Assembly (NCBI RefSeq): GCF_013401515.1
Contig: NZ_CP058531.1
Span: forward strand, 122,743 to 186,742
From: Halorarum halophilum
GTDB taxonomy: Archaea > Halobacteriota > Halobacteria > Halobacteriales > Haloferacaceae
Direction of reading: 5' to 3'
Length of the DNA: 64,000 nt
Positions within the stretch are counted from its first letter, which is position 1. Every line of letters begins with the position of its first letter. Of this stretch, positions 47,079 to 55,563 are shown in pieces. Under the pieces are notes generated by a model, which had not been told where the DNA came from, searched no databases, and was given only the letters and a program-made list of their open reading frames with translations. Position numbers and translations under genes: made by a program.

Positions 47079-48299
47079 ATGCGCATTACCGACATGGAAG
47101 TCATCCCGGTCGCTCACCGGGAGCCACCGCTCCGGAACTCGTGGGGCGCGCACAGCGAGCTAGCCGCACGCACAATCGTCCGACTCACCACCGCCGACGG
47201 GGAGGTGGGCGTCGGAGAGACCTACGGCGACGAGGCAGTCATTGACGCGCTCGAAGGCGCACACGACCTCGTCGAGGGGATGGACCCCTACGAGTCGAGT
47301 CGCCTCCGATACAAACTCGGCGACGACATGGCTTACGGCGCGATCGATACGGCGCTGTTCGACCTGATCGGCCGCGCGGTCGACGAGCCCGTCTACAACC
47401 TCCTCGGGGGGAAGGTGCGCGAGGCCGCCGAGTTCTCCGCGTACCTATTCTACAAGTACGCTGACTCCGACCCGGACACCGCAGCGATCACGCCGGATGA
47501 GGTGCTGTCGCCGGAGGCGATGGTCGAGGAGGCCCACGAGTTCGTCGACCGGGGCGGGTTCGAGACGATCAAGGTGAAAGGCGGCGTGCTGGAGCCCGAC
47601 AAGGAGCTCGAGACGCTGCGGCTGCTCGGCGAGGAGTTCGGCCCAGACACCCCGCTGCGGCTCGACCCCAACGGTGCGTGGTCGGTCGGGACCGCGACGC
47701 GGCTCGCTCGGGAGATGCGCGAGGGGGACTTCCGCGTCGAGTTCCTCGAGGACCCCGTGGTGTCCATGAATGCCCACGCACGGCTCAAACGTAACGTGGA
47801 CTACCCGGTCGCGACCAACATGTTCGTCACTGAGTTCGACCACGTTGCGCCCGCCGTCGAGACGGAAGCCGTCGACGTTATCCTCAGCGACCACCACTAC
47901 TGGGGCGGCCTGTCGGGGAACATGCGCCTGGACCACGTGGCCCGGACGCTCGACCTCGGCGTCGGGATGCACTCGAACTCCCACCTCGGCGTGTCGATGG
48001 CGGCCATGGCCCACGTCGCCTGTGCGATGCCGACCATCCGGTACGCCTGTGACACACACTACCCCTGGATGGCCGACGACGTAATCCAGTCGCCGTTCGA
48101 GTTCGAGGGGGGGAGGATCGACCCAACGGACGCCCCCGGACTGGGTGTCCGAATCGACGAGAGTGAACTCGAACGGCTCCACGAGCAGTATCGGAAGGAG
48201 GACGTACTCGCGTACTCGAGCGTCGACTCTATGGCCGCGGAGTACGCGGACGCCATGGCCGACCACACTGACTGGCTCCCGAACAAACCTATCTGGTAG
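47079..48299 (+). CDS. gudD: Glucarate dehydratase-like enolase-superfamily enzyme
   Basis: 406 residues. Enolase-superfamily TIM barrel with the lysine motif IKVKGG, first metal Asp in RLDPNGAW, Glu in VEFLEDPV, and YPVATNMFVTEFD. SDHHYWGG and the His motif MHSNSHLGVS also match the glucarate dehydratase group rather than mandelate racemase proper. Reaction: D-glucarate (or galactarate) to 5-keto-4-deoxyglucarate. This connects uronate oxidation (34.8 kb) to the DapA-family dehydratase (29.1 kb). Substrate stereochemistry cannot be read from sequence. Confidence 0.88.
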   Translation: MRITDMEVIPVAHREPPLRNSWGAHSELAARTIVRLTTADGEVGVGETYGDEAVIDALEGAHDLVEGMDPYESSRLRYKLGDDMAYGAIDTALFDLIGRAVDEPVYNLLGGKVREAAEFSAYLFYKYADSDPDTAAITPDEVLSPEAMVEEAHEFVDRGGFETIKVKGGVLEPDKELETLRLLGEEFGPDTPLRLDPNGAWSVGTATRLAREMREGDFRVEFLEDPVVSMNAHARLKRNVDYPVATNMFVTEFDHVAPAVETEAVDVILSDHHYWGGLSGNMRLDHVARTLDLGVGMHSNSHLGVSMAAMAHVACAMPTIRYACDTHYPWMADDVIQSPFEFEGGRIDPTDAPGLGVRIDESELERLHEQYRKEDVLAYSSVDSMAAEYADAMADHTDWLPNKPIW

Positions 48300-48485
48300 T
48301 CGGTCCGGAGGGCTGGTCTGTCGGCTCCCCTCGGGTCGTCACTCGCGTTCCACCTCGTCGAGGGGCGGACGCACCCCACGAGTGGGATTCACCTGACGGC
48401 CGAACGACGGTGGGCAGCGGAATTCGGGACGGGATCGATGCTTCGAAGAATCCTGACTGGGATCGACTCCGACGTGGCGCCGTCG

Positions 48486-48790
48486 TCACGCGACATCGAC
48501 GGTGCGGGTCAAGGGGGGACCGCTGACGCTCCACGTCCGCCTATCGAACGACACCGAGGGGATGATGGGCCACAAGGAGTTCGAACGGATGAAATCCTCG
48601 GCGTACCTGATCAACACCTCCCGGGGCGGCCTCGTCAACGAGGAGACGCTGGTCAGGACGCTCGACAACGGCGAGCTCGGCGGCGCGGCCCTAGGTGTTC
48701 CGGGAGGGGCCACTCCCCCAGAACCACCTCTCGCTCGACCGCGACTAGGTGGTGCTGACGCCGCGCGTCGTCGGATCGACTTGGAGTGAA
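48486..48790 (+). pseudogene. 2-hydroxyacid dehydrogenase fragment
   Basis: Reads LTLHVRLSNDTEGMMGHKEF, then SAYLINTSRGGLVNEETLV (catalytic Arg block). After a frame change and stop near 48746 it continues VVLTPRVVGSTWSE. The N-terminal half is missing and the catalytic His position of TPH is Arg. An internal slice of a D-isomer hydroxyacid dehydrogenase joined to the aldehyde dehydrogenase fragment that follows. Confidence 0.8.
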
Positions 48791-49131
48791 GTGCTCGGTG
48801 GGCCGCGGATTATCGCCGACGAGCGCGAGAGCACCCTCGACTATGTCCAGGTCGGCGAGTCGGAGGGGGCTACGCTCGAGACCGGGGGCGGGGTCCCGTC
48901 CGAGGCCTGTCACGAGACCGGCCACTACGTGGAGCCGACGGTATTCTCCGGTGTCGACTCGGATATGCGCATCGCGCAAGAAGAGATCTTCGGGCCGGTG
49001 GTCGGAGTCATCCCCGTCGAGAGCTTGAGGAGGCGGTCGACGTAGCCAACGGCACCGAGTACGGCCTCGCGGCCAGCGTCGTCACCGACAGTCTCAACGA
49101 CGTCAGTTCGTTCGGTTATGATTTCGGCTGA
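48791..49131 (+). pseudogene. Aldehyde dehydrogenase fragment (semialdehyde dehydrogenase type)
   Basis: GATLETGGGVPSEACHETGH then YVEPTVFSGVDSDMRIAQEEIFGPVVGVIPVES, the C-terminal catalytic-domain block of aldehyde dehydrogenases. A frame change near 49020 then gives EEAVDVANGTEYGLAASVVTD, and the sequence ends early at TGA 49129. The catalytic Cys and the end of the protein are absent. In intact uronate/pentose clusters this place is taken by 2-oxoglutarate semialdehyde dehydrogenase, the missing last step here. Confidence 0.8.
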
Positions 49132-49255
49132 ATCGACGTGACGAGTTCGTGCACGCCGTCGCCCTTTGACGGCGTGAAAACCTTTTTTACAACGCACCTG
49201 GAACTTCACTCGATTAGTCCCGACTATGAGTAATTCTCAGAAGTTGTCGAAATTG

Positions 49256-50179
49256 TCACTCCCAGAGTGACCGAATTATGTCCTGAGCGGTGGAACTGAT
49301 TCGACCGAGTCGCTCTAGAATTGCCTCCGAGTCTTCGCCCTGCCACGCAGCGAGGTAGAACGCAGATCCACTTGTGTCGAGTCCGAAATATCGGCCGACG
49401 ATGTACGCGACGGCTTCTGCTTCGACCTCGCGTTTTGCCCGTTCGGGTTCATCGTCGATATCGAAGTGGAGCAGCGCGTGGGTGTACTCGTGAATCAGCG
49501 TGACCGCGAGATCTGCTTGGTTCGCTCGGGTTTTCGCTTCGACAACTGGCTTAAAGTCGTGTTTGCTCCGAGACTTACAGACGCCTTTCGCGTCGCCATG
49601 ATCCCAGTCGTCGTCGACGATGTGTACTGTCACACCGAGGATATCTGCTACCTCTGTGAGCGCTGGCACCAGGTCGTTGGCGTCGCCCATCGCCGCTGTC
49701 TCCAGTTCGGGAAGCGGGTCTCCTTCCGTCTGGGACACGTCGAAGACTGGTGCTGGTTTGAACCCGACGAGGCCTTTCGACCACTCATCCGGCGGCCTCT
49801 CGTCGTACTCACAGCCGATTTTATCGTGGTAGCTGGGCGAATTCTCACACTCAGGACATCGCTTGGTGATGATCGGTGCCCAAATCCAGATGGCCTGTTC
49901 GCCTTCCTGGACGTGGCGATCGAAGTCGTTCCGCCATGTGTTGTAGCCTGCGACCTTCGTTGCCTCGGGACACTGGAGCTGGATTAGGAGCGTGTTTCGG
50001 TGTGAATAGTCGTGGAAACGACTCTGGACGTCCAACCATTCCTGGAACTCCTCACTTGCTTGTGCATCGTCGACGCGGTCGACGAGGTCGTCGATCCACT
50101 CTTCGATGGTACTGTGCATCTCGTCGTGTCGGGTGTCGGTCTCCTCGTACGAGACCGACGAATCACTACTCGTAGCCAT
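49256..50179 (-). CDS. ArdC-like anti-restriction protein (ssDNA-binding + zincin)
   Basis: 307 residues. N-terminal ArdC_N-type domain (about 45-110): FHDYSHRNTLLIQLQCPEATKVAGYNTW and VQEGEQAIWIWAPI, the ssDNA-binding part. A CPEC...C segment follows at ~110-125. The C-terminal ImmA/IrrE-like metalloprotease has H-E-x-x-H in TLIHEYTHALLHF and a downstream Glu in REVEAEAVAYIVG. ArdC proteins protect incoming conjugative DNA from restriction, so the gene marks a transmissible element. First of the long minus-strand plasmid-type module, with a leader stem-loop 43 bases upstream. Confidence 0.88.
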   Translation of the reverse strand: MATSSDSSVSYEETDTRHDEMHSTIEEWIDDLVDRVDDAQASEEFQEWLDVQSRFHDYSHRNTLLIQLQCPEATKVAGYNTWRNDFDRHVQEGEQAIWIWAPIITKRCPECENSPSYHDKIGCEYDERPPDEWSKGLVGFKPAPVFDVSQTEGDPLPELETAAMGDANDLVPALTEVADILGVTVHIVDDDWDHGDAKGVCKSRSKHDFKPVVEAKTRANQADLAVTLIHEYTHALLHFDIDDEPERAKREVEAEAVAYIVGRYFGLDTSGSAFYLAAWQGEDSEAILERLGRISSTAQDIIRSLWE

Positions 50180-50196
50180 GATTTTCTGGACTCGAA

Positions 50197-50445
50197 TTAC
50201 CGCAACTGCGCCGATTCAGACCGCGCCGCACCCTTCGGGGCGCGAAAAACAACGCAATCTAGCGGAGGGCTTGTTTTCTCGTCTGCGAAGCCGAGCGTGG
50301 TGAGATATTCGAGAAATTCGTCGAACTGCTCGACGTCGCTCGGTGCGTCGGTCGCGAGATGCCGAGTCCACTCGATGGCCCACTCGAACGCTGGATCGGT
50401 GCCACCCTTTCCGTGGAGATACCACCAGCGGGCGGCCTTCAGCAC
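50197..50445 (-). CDS. Hypothetical protein or second half of frameshifted gene
   Basis: 82 residues from ATG 50445: LKAARWWYLHGKGGTDPAFEWAI, EWTRHLATDAPSDVEQFDEFL, ending APKGAARSESAQLR. Acidic and coding-like; no family known. The frame is open further upstream (DVSIVV before the Met), where it overlaps the end of the coding part of the 50216-50635 gene in another frame. Either two overlapping genes or one gene split by a single-base change near 50455. Confidence 0.5.
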   Translation of the reverse strand: MLKAARWWYLHGKGGTDPAFEWAIEWTRHLATDAPSDVEQFDEFLEYLTTLGFADEKTSPPLDCVVFRAPKGAARSESAQLR

Positions 50446-50635
50446 GACGATCGAGACGTCGGAGTATCAGAACCCGTCCTTGGTTCGCATTCTCGTAGGC
50501 AACACACGCTCGAAGCATCTCCATGTCGTTGGTCGTCACGATACCGGCGTTGATGAGGCGCGTGTTCGGTGGTTCGAGACGCTGCTCTGGTGTTAGGCCG
50601 CCCGATTCTACATATTGATCTGACGAGTCGCTCAC
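50216..50635 (-). CDS. Hypothetical haloarchaeal plasmid protein, possibly frameshifted
   Basis: From GTG 50635: SDSSDQYVESGGLTPEQRLE, then PPNTRLINAGIVTTNDMEML and ACVAYENANQGRVLILRRLD. Beyond ~residue 66 the composition becomes Arg-rich and unlike a halophile protein, suggesting the true end is near 50440 or that the frame moves into the 50197-50445 gene. No family named. Confidence 0.5.
   Translation of the reverse strand: MSDSSDQYVESGGLTPEQRLEPPNTRLINAGIVTTNDMEMLRACVAYENANQGRVLILRRLDRRAEGRPLVVSPRKGWHRSSVRVGHRVDSASRDRRTERRRAVRRISRISHHARLRRRENKPSARLRCFSRPEGCGAV
50222..50244 (-). promoter_or_regulatory. Leader stem-loop upstream of ArdC gene
   Basis: In gene orientation: GTTTTT, stem CGCGCC, loop CCGAAGGGTGC, stem GGCGCG, 43 bases before the ArdC start. 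The stem sequence differs completely from the CCCC/GGGG stems elsewhere but still pairs. Confidence 0.65.
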
Positions 50636-50758
50636 TGGTGTTCGCCTCCACGCCCTCAAGGCAACCACAAACAGCACCTGCTCACTCCCGTTCTAGCGCA
50701 ACTTTGGCGACGGCCACTTACAGATACAGCCGCTGTTGCTGTCGCAGTGAGTGTTATT

Positions 50759-51454
50759 TCACTCCTGTTGCCGCTTGAGGAACTCGAGAAGCGTCTCGAT
50801 ATCCTCAGCCGAGGCTGATGATTGACCGAACATACTCTTGAACCGGTGATCGAGCCCGCCCTCTTCGATGAATGCTTCTGCCCCACTGAGCTGTTCCCGA
50901 AGGGCATCAGCATCGCCGCGATGCAGGTGCGTCTCGACCATGTTGAGGTCGATCGACGGAATGGCAGCGAGGACATCAGCGAGATCCGTTTTCCGACCGC
51001 TATGGAGTTTGACCGCGACGAGTACTTCCCCGTCGGCTGCTCGTGCCGTTGTCGACCGAGTACCGCCTGATATCGTCCTCGGAGAACTATGCTTGCGCAG
51101 ATAGTCGAACGACCACTCTGCTTCGGTCTGTCGGCAGCCAAGGCCGTTCACGAGGATGTCTACGCCGACCGGGTGAGGAAGCCCCTCCGAGCGCTCGAAG
51201 AGTTCGATTTTACGATTATAGATGGTCTCTTCTGGGGGAACTTCGAGATCAGCCTGTCGTTCGAAGCCGTGTGCTTTGAGAAAGGCAACGACTTCATCGT
51301 AGTCGTCCGGGGCGATGACGAGGTCAAGGTCGGTCGAGAACCGCGTCTCGAAGTGACTGATCGCGTACCCACCAACGAGAACGAACCTAATATCTGACTG
51401 CTCTAGTTCTTCGAGCACTTCGATGAGTGCCTCACTTCGGTCTTCTTGACTCAT
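50759..51454 (-). CDS. Nucleotidyltransferase, AbiEii-like toxin
   Basis: 231 residues. Nucleotidyltransferase fold: VLVGGYAISHFETRFSTDLDLVI gives the G-G-x-A-x3-H-x3-R-x-T-x-D-x-D signature of AbiEii/DUF6036-type enzymes. The later KLHSGRKTDLADV motif matches the K-x3-R-x-K-D helix. AbiEii toxins transfer nucleotides onto tRNA or other targets and stop growth. It starts 2 bases after the stop of the putative antitoxin gene, so they are co-translated. Confidence 0.88.
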   Translation of the reverse strand: MSQEDRSEALIEVLEELEQSDIRFVLVGGYAISHFETRFSTDLDLVIAPDDYDEVVAFLKAHGFERQADLEVPPEETIYNRKIELFERSEGLPHPVGVDILVNGLGCRQTEAEWSFDYLRKHSSPRTISGGTRSTTARAADGEVLVAVKLHSGRKTDLADVLAAIPSIDLNMVETHLHRGDADALREQLSGAEAFIEEGGLDHRFKSMFGQSSASAEDIETLLEFLKRQQE

Positions 51455-51456
51455 TT

Positions 51457-52122
51457 TCAGTCGGGCTCCATCCGGTAGGCTGCGTCCGTGTCGACGTCGT
51501 CGTACATCCGGGCGAGCATGTCGAGTGCCGACTCGAAGGTCGCGTAGTACTCGTTTGCGAACGCCACGGTATCTTGAAGCGGGATGACGGGCCGTCCATC
51601 GACCATCTCGGTCTCGATACGTGACCGTGGCTCCAGAACGACCTGGATGGCGCCATCGAGGTCGTCAGCGGGCTGGCGCTCTTCCGCCGTCAGGATCCCG
51701 AATCGGTCGAAGAACGACGTCCAGGCGTCGAGGTCGGACTCGTGGACAGCGATGAACAGCGGATAGTCCGCCGGGTCGCGAGCGACCTGGTAGCCACCGC
51801 GGGTCCAGACGTAGACCGCATCGATGGCGGTAAAGGCGTAGTCCATGCCGGCGAACTGGGGGAGGACGTACGTCTCCGAGATCGATGGCGTCGAGGTGGC
51901 TGCTGCCGCCGTCAGGAACTCGAGACCGACGTCTCGGAGCGTCTGATCGACGAGGTGGAGGCCATCATCGTACGCGACGTAGCCCGCCTCTTCAAGGCGA
52001 TTCACGACGCGCCGAATCGTCTCCCGGTTCTCGTCGATCTTTCGCGCGACCCCGGAGATGGAATCTCCTGGGTCGAGCGCGAGGATGACCTTGAGTTCCT
52101 TTTCACCGCATACTTCGTACAT
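51457..52122 (-). CDS. Winged-helix protein, AbiEi-like antitoxin
   Basis: 221 residues. An N-terminal winged helix (KVILALDPGDSISGVARKID then ENRETIRRVVNRLEEAGYV) is followed by a ~150-residue domain with GLEFLTAAAA and AFTAIDAVYVWTRGGYQVAR. That layout, placed directly before an AbiEii-type nucleotidyltransferase gene, matches AbiEi-type antitoxins that repress their operon. Haloarchaea often carry such pairs on plasmids. Confidence 0.82.
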   Translation of the reverse strand: MYEVCGEKELKVILALDPGDSISGVARKIDENRETIRRVVNRLEEAGYVAYDDGLHLVDQTLRDVGLEFLTAAAATSTPSISETYVLPQFAGMDYAFTAIDAVYVWTRGGYQVARDPADYPLFIAVHESDLDAWTSFFDRFGILTAEERQPADDLDGAIQVVLEPRSRIETEMVDGRPVIPLQDTVAFANEYYATFESALDMLARMYDDVDTDAAYRMEPD

Positions 52123-52159
52123 CCTATGGTTACAAAATTCTGTGCAACATCCAAAAGAA

Positions 52160-52441
52160 TTACCCTTCGTGTGGGTCTGTTGGCTGGATCTGGCGGGCGT
52201 ATTCGGCGAGGGCGTGAATGTATCTCCGAAGGGATTCCATGTCCTCCCGGGCTTCTTCGAGCGTTTTCGCTTTCACTTTGGCAGTGATCTTGTCCTGGTC
52301 GCGGGTACCAGTACCGCGAGTCAGCTTCACAGTGAGTGAGACGCCGACATCGCTTCGCTCAACGTACTCGGTTGGTCCCTGTCGCTCACTGTTCTCGGTC
52401 GATTCTGCGTTCGTACGGGACTGCTGTGTGTGTTCTGGCAT
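52160..52441 (-). CDS. Small acidic haloarchaeal protein, DUF7389-like
   Basis: 93 residues. Polar N-terminal third, then VGVSLTVKLTRGTGTRDQDKI and a helix LEEAREDMESLRRYIHALAEYAR. The combination of a strand pair and a terminal amphipathic helix is typical of a small haloarchaeal plasmid family I recall as DUF7389. It sits 17 bases after the DUF6166-like gene, probably one transcript. Function unknown. Confidence 0.7.
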   Translation of the reverse strand: MPEHTQQSRTNAESTENSERQGPTEYVERSDVGVSLTVKLTRGTGTRDQDKITAKVKAKTLEEAREDMESLRRYIHALAEYARQIQPTDPHEG

Positions 52442-52458
52442 GGATGGCTCTCTGACTG

Positions 52459-52860
52459 TTAGTTGACGGACGGTGCGACCGGCTCGTCGACTGTCTCACA
52501 AAGGGCTTCATCTATCTCGCGCCCGGTGAGTCGCCAGCAGCCGTCGGCTCCTGTACACTCCAGCTGGCTCACGACCTCGGTCTTGAAGGACATGTACGCC
52601 GCCAGTGCGACCTCTTCATCATCAGTGTAATCGAGCAGGAGGGCGAGCGCGAGTTGGGCTGGACCACTGCCGGCGTATCCCAAGCTGAATCCGGCGGGGC
52701 TGTGGTTCGCTAGCTCGAGACTTCGCTCCGGCGTGAGTTGTTCTTGGCTGGGGCGTTTCTCGACGATGGCGCGGCCTCGCTGGCGGTAGCCGACGTAGAC
52801 GACGTCGGTCTCATTCGCGTGTGACTCTCCAAACGGCTGTGGATTGCTTATTCCACGCAT
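52459..52860 (-). CDS. DUF6166-like protein
   Basis: 133 residues from ATG 52860; the frame runs 13 codons upstream but that part overlaps the leader stem-loop. Signature VVYVGYRQRGRAIVEKR, then NHSPAGFSLGYAGSGPAQLAL and ALLLDYTDDEEVAL. This family is widespread on haloarchaeal plasmids and in some phages; function unknown. A leader stem-loop lies 30 bases upstream of the start. Confidence 0.85.
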   Translation of the reverse strand: MRGISNPQPFGESHANETDVVYVGYRQRGRAIVEKRPSQEQLTPERSLELANHSPAGFSLGYAGSGPAQLALALLLDYTDDEEVALAAYMSFKTEVVSQLECTGADGCWRLTGREIDEALCETVDEPVAPSVN

Positions 52861-52889
52861 AGTTCTGTTTGAGGGGTGCTCGTTCGAAC

Positions 52890-52911
52890 ACCCCCGCACC
52901 CCTCAGGGGGT
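52890..52911 (-). promoter_or_regulatory. Leader stem-loop upstream of DUF6166 gene
   Basis: In gene orientation: GTTTTTC, stem ACCCCC, loop TGAGGGGTGC, stem GGGGGT, 30 bases before ATG 52860. Best-formed example of the family. Confidence 0.7.
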
Positions 52912-52938
52912 GAAAAACTGCCCAACGAACAGCTCTCC

Positions 52939-52958
52939 AGCTCGGTTGAAATCCTCAG
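52939..52958. repeat. Solitary IS5-type terminal repeat
   Basis: AGCTCGGTTGAAATCCTCAG matches the left end of the 18.9-kb insertion sequence at 18 of 20 positions. No transposase or partner end is present nearby, so it is a solo end or a chance-retained edge. Confidence 0.55.
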
Positions 52959-52981
52959 TTACTGATAGGTTTCTGAGGCTG

Positions 52982-53000
52982 TGCTGAATACAGAGCGCAT
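52982..53000. repeat. TGCTGAATAC repeat, copy 1
   Basis: TGCTGAATACAGAGCGCAT. Close relatives lie at 55187 and 55313, on both sides of the response regulator-kinase gene, and a palindromic form at 55728-55754. Confidence 0.6.
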
Positions 53001-53186
53001 ATCTTGCATGCCATTCGGATCTGAGATTGGCGATATTTCGATCCTTGATGGGGTCTCTTGTTCCTCGAACTAACCTCTTATCTTTAGGTGTTTGCGGCTG
53101 TAACAAATGGAGAACACGATTGAGGGGGCAGCGGTGATAACGGGAGCCGAACAGTTTTCTCATCTCGAGTCGAGGCCGAACCAATA

Positions 53187-55127
53187 ATGGTTGAGACGAT
53201 CAAGGTCCTCCACGTGGACGACGACCCCGACGTTACGGAGCTGGCGGCTGAGTTCCTCGAACGGGGGAACGACCGCTTCGACATGGTCACGGAAACGAAC
53301 GCAGGTGACGGCCTTGATCGCCTCACCGAGGATGAGATTGATTGTATCGTCAGTGACTACCAGATGCCCGGTATGGATGGCCGTGAGTTTCTCGCCGCCG
53401 TCCGCGAGGCGCATCCCGATCTACCGTTCATCCTGTTCACGGGACAAGGGTCCGAAGAGATCGCCAGCGACGCCCTCTCTTTGGGTGCCACCGACTACCT
53501 CCAGAAAGCTCTCGGCCCTGAGCAGTATGAACTCCTCGCCAACCGGATCACCAATGCGGTTGAGCACGACCGAGCCCGACAATGGGCGTCATCCCTCGAA
53601 CGCGTCCGAACCATCGTCCGTGATGTCAACCAGGCCCTCGTCCGCGCGTCTTCACGGCAGGAGATTGAAACTCGAACGTGTGAGATCATCAGCGAGCCCG
53701 ACCCCGTACAATTTGTGGTATTTTCGGAGGTCGATCCCGACACGACCCGGGTCGAACCACGAACGTGGGCTGGCGTTGATGGTGGGGAGACGTTTCTCGA
53801 TGCCGTCGACATTACCATCGGCAAGCATACGAACGGGCTACAGACGCCCCACGAGCGGGCTGTCCACGACCGTGAGGTTGCTGCCTCCCTGGATATCCAA
53901 GAGGATCCGGCGTTCGACCCATGGCGCGAGGCAGTGAATGCAAGCGGCTTCCACGCGCTCGCAGTCGTTCCGATCGAGTACGAAGCCGACCTGTATGGAC
54001 TGGTTGCCCTCTACGGCAGTCGCCCCCAACCGGTTGACAACGCACGTGACCTCCTCGAAGAACTCGGCGGCGACATTGCTCATGCGTTTTACGCCATCGA
54101 CACGCAACGGAAACTCGAAAAAAGCGAAGCCCGCTACCGGAACCTCGCAGAAACGGCGTCGGATGCGATCCTCCGAATCGATGACACCAGTACCATCACC
54201 TACGCGAATCCAGCCACTGAACGACTGTTCGGATACAGTCAGTCAGAGCTGCGTGACACAGCACTGACTGAGCTGATGCCCGAGCGGCTTAGTGACCAGC
54301 ACAACGAAGGTATTGAACGCTATCTCCGGACGGGCGAGCGCCAGCTTGACTGGTCGGGCGTCAACCTCCCCGGCCAACACAAAGATGGGACCGAGATACC
54401 GCTGGCCATTACCTTCGGCGAATTCAAGGAGGGTGATCAGCAGTTTTTCACTGGCTTCATCCGTGACGTGACTGAGCGCGAAGAGCAGCGAGCAGAGTTA
54501 CAGCACCAGATCAAGTATCTCGACGAGTTCGCGGGCACGGTCGCCCACGACCTGCGGAACCCGTTGAACGTCGTAGCTGGCCGGCTCGAGCTCGCTAAGG
54601 CGGAGTGTGATATTAAGCATCTCGACGTTGCTGTTGCAACACTCGAACAGATGGAGGACCTCATTGAGGATTTATTCACCTTTGCGCAGCAGGGCCAGAC
54701 CGTCCACAAGGTCGAACCCGTTGCGCTTGCCGACGTAGTAGATACGGCACGACGGGTCGTTGAATGTGAAGCTGTGACCGTGAAGGCTGGCCCCGATCTG
54801 GGAACAATCGTCGGGAGTCGGAGCAGTGTGAGTGCTCTCGTCGAGAACCTGTTTCGGAACGCAGTCGAACACGGCGGGCCGAACGTGACGATTCGCGTGA
54901 GCATGCTCGAGGAGGGCATTGCGGTCGAAGATGATGGCCCCGGGATTTCCGAAGACAAGCGCGCCGACGTGTTCGAGCCGGGGTATACGACGAAGGATGA
55001 GGGCACCGGGTTCGGCCTAAACATCGTGAAAAAGGTCGTTGATGCACATGGGTGGGACATCACGGTTACCGGAGGCGCCGACGGGGGTGCTCGATTCGAG
55101 ATCACCGGGGCAGACATCGATCCGTGA
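53187..55127 (+). CDS. Hybrid response regulator-GAF-PAS histidine kinase
   Basis: 646 residues. Receiver 1-125: HVDDDPDV acid pocket, phospho-Asp in CIVSDYQMPGMDG, Lys in YLQKALG. GAF-like domain ~150-300. PAS ~310-425, ending GFIRDVTERE. HisKA with phospho-acceptor in FAGTVAHDLRNPLNVVAG. ATPase: ENLFRNAVEHGG, EDDGPGIS, GTGFGLNIV. Receiver-first hybrid kinases are common in haloarchaea; the receiver may take phosphate from another kinase and modulate this one. Lone plus-strand gene in the minus-strand module, flanked by TGCTGAATAC repeats, so possibly inserted. Confidence 0.93.
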   Translation: MVETIKVLHVDDDPDVTELAAEFLERGNDRFDMVTETNAGDGLDRLTEDEIDCIVSDYQMPGMDGREFLAAVREAHPDLPFILFTGQGSEEIASDALSLGATDYLQKALGPEQYELLANRITNAVEHDRARQWASSLERVRTIVRDVNQALVRASSRQEIETRTCEIISEPDPVQFVVFSEVDPDTTRVEPRTWAGVDGGETFLDAVDITIGKHTNGLQTPHERAVHDREVAASLDIQEDPAFDPWREAVNASGFHALAVVPIEYEADLYGLVALYGSRPQPVDNARDLLEELGGDIAHAFYAIDTQRKLEKSEARYRNLAETASDAILRIDDTSTITYANPATERLFGYSQSELRDTALTELMPERLSDQHNEGIERYLRTGERQLDWSGVNLPGQHKDGTEIPLAITFGEFKEGDQQFFTGFIRDVTEREEQRAELQHQIKYLDEFAGTVAHDLRNPLNVVAGRLELAKAECDIKHLDVAVATLEQMEDLIEDLFTFAQQGQTVHKVEPVALADVVDTARRVVECEAVTVKAGPDLGTIVGSRSSVSALVENLFRNAVEHGGPNVTIRVSMLEEGIAVEDDGPGISEDKRADVFEPGYTTKDEGTGFGLNIVKKVVDAHGWDITVTGGADGGARFEITGADIDP

Positions 55128-55446
55128 CCGATACTCTGTAGTCAGCACGCACTTTTTGACAGGAGTTGAGTAGATCGTCGAAAGCATGCTGAATACAGGG
55201 CGCGCATCGGGCACGTGGGGGCATATGTGACGGTCGAAGGTACCGCTAAGAACAGGTGAAGAAGTTACCGGAGCGAATATCAAGATCTCTGGAATCTGCC
55301 AAGAACAGCCTGCTGAATATACTGCGCATATCTCGCACGTTCGATGTTCAGATTAGAGTGTCTAAATCGGTCGGTACAGCGCATAATCAGCAGGTCCGCT
55401 TACAGTAATTCAGTTGCTAAGTCAGAGCGTTAACTTTGTGACGTAG
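55128..55446. repeat. Intergenic with two TGCTGAATAC-type repeats
   Basis: TGCTGAATACAGGGCGCGC at 55187-55205 and TGCTGAATATACTGCGCAT at 55313-55331, both direct repeats of the element at 52982. No gene is seen. Confidence 0.55.
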
Positions 55447-55563
55447 TCAGGCATCTTCGTCCCCAACTTCGTGGGCTGCATAGATGTGTTCTTTAAGTTC
55501 TTCTTCTGAGTCGAATGAATCTCCACAGATTTCACAGACGGATTCCTCATCAGTCGACACCAT
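55447..55563 (-). CDS. Single C2H2 zinc-finger small protein
   Basis: 38 residues from ATG 55563; the longer open frame upstream has no halophile character. Contains one finger C-E-I-C-G-x10-H-x4-H (CEICGDSFDSEEELKEHIYAAH). Tiny one-finger proteins are frequent in haloarchaea and can affect biofilm, lipid or stress phenotypes in species where tested. Target here unknown. Confidence 0.75.
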   Translation of the reverse strand: MVSTDEESVCEICGDSFDSEEELKEHIYAAHEVGDEDA

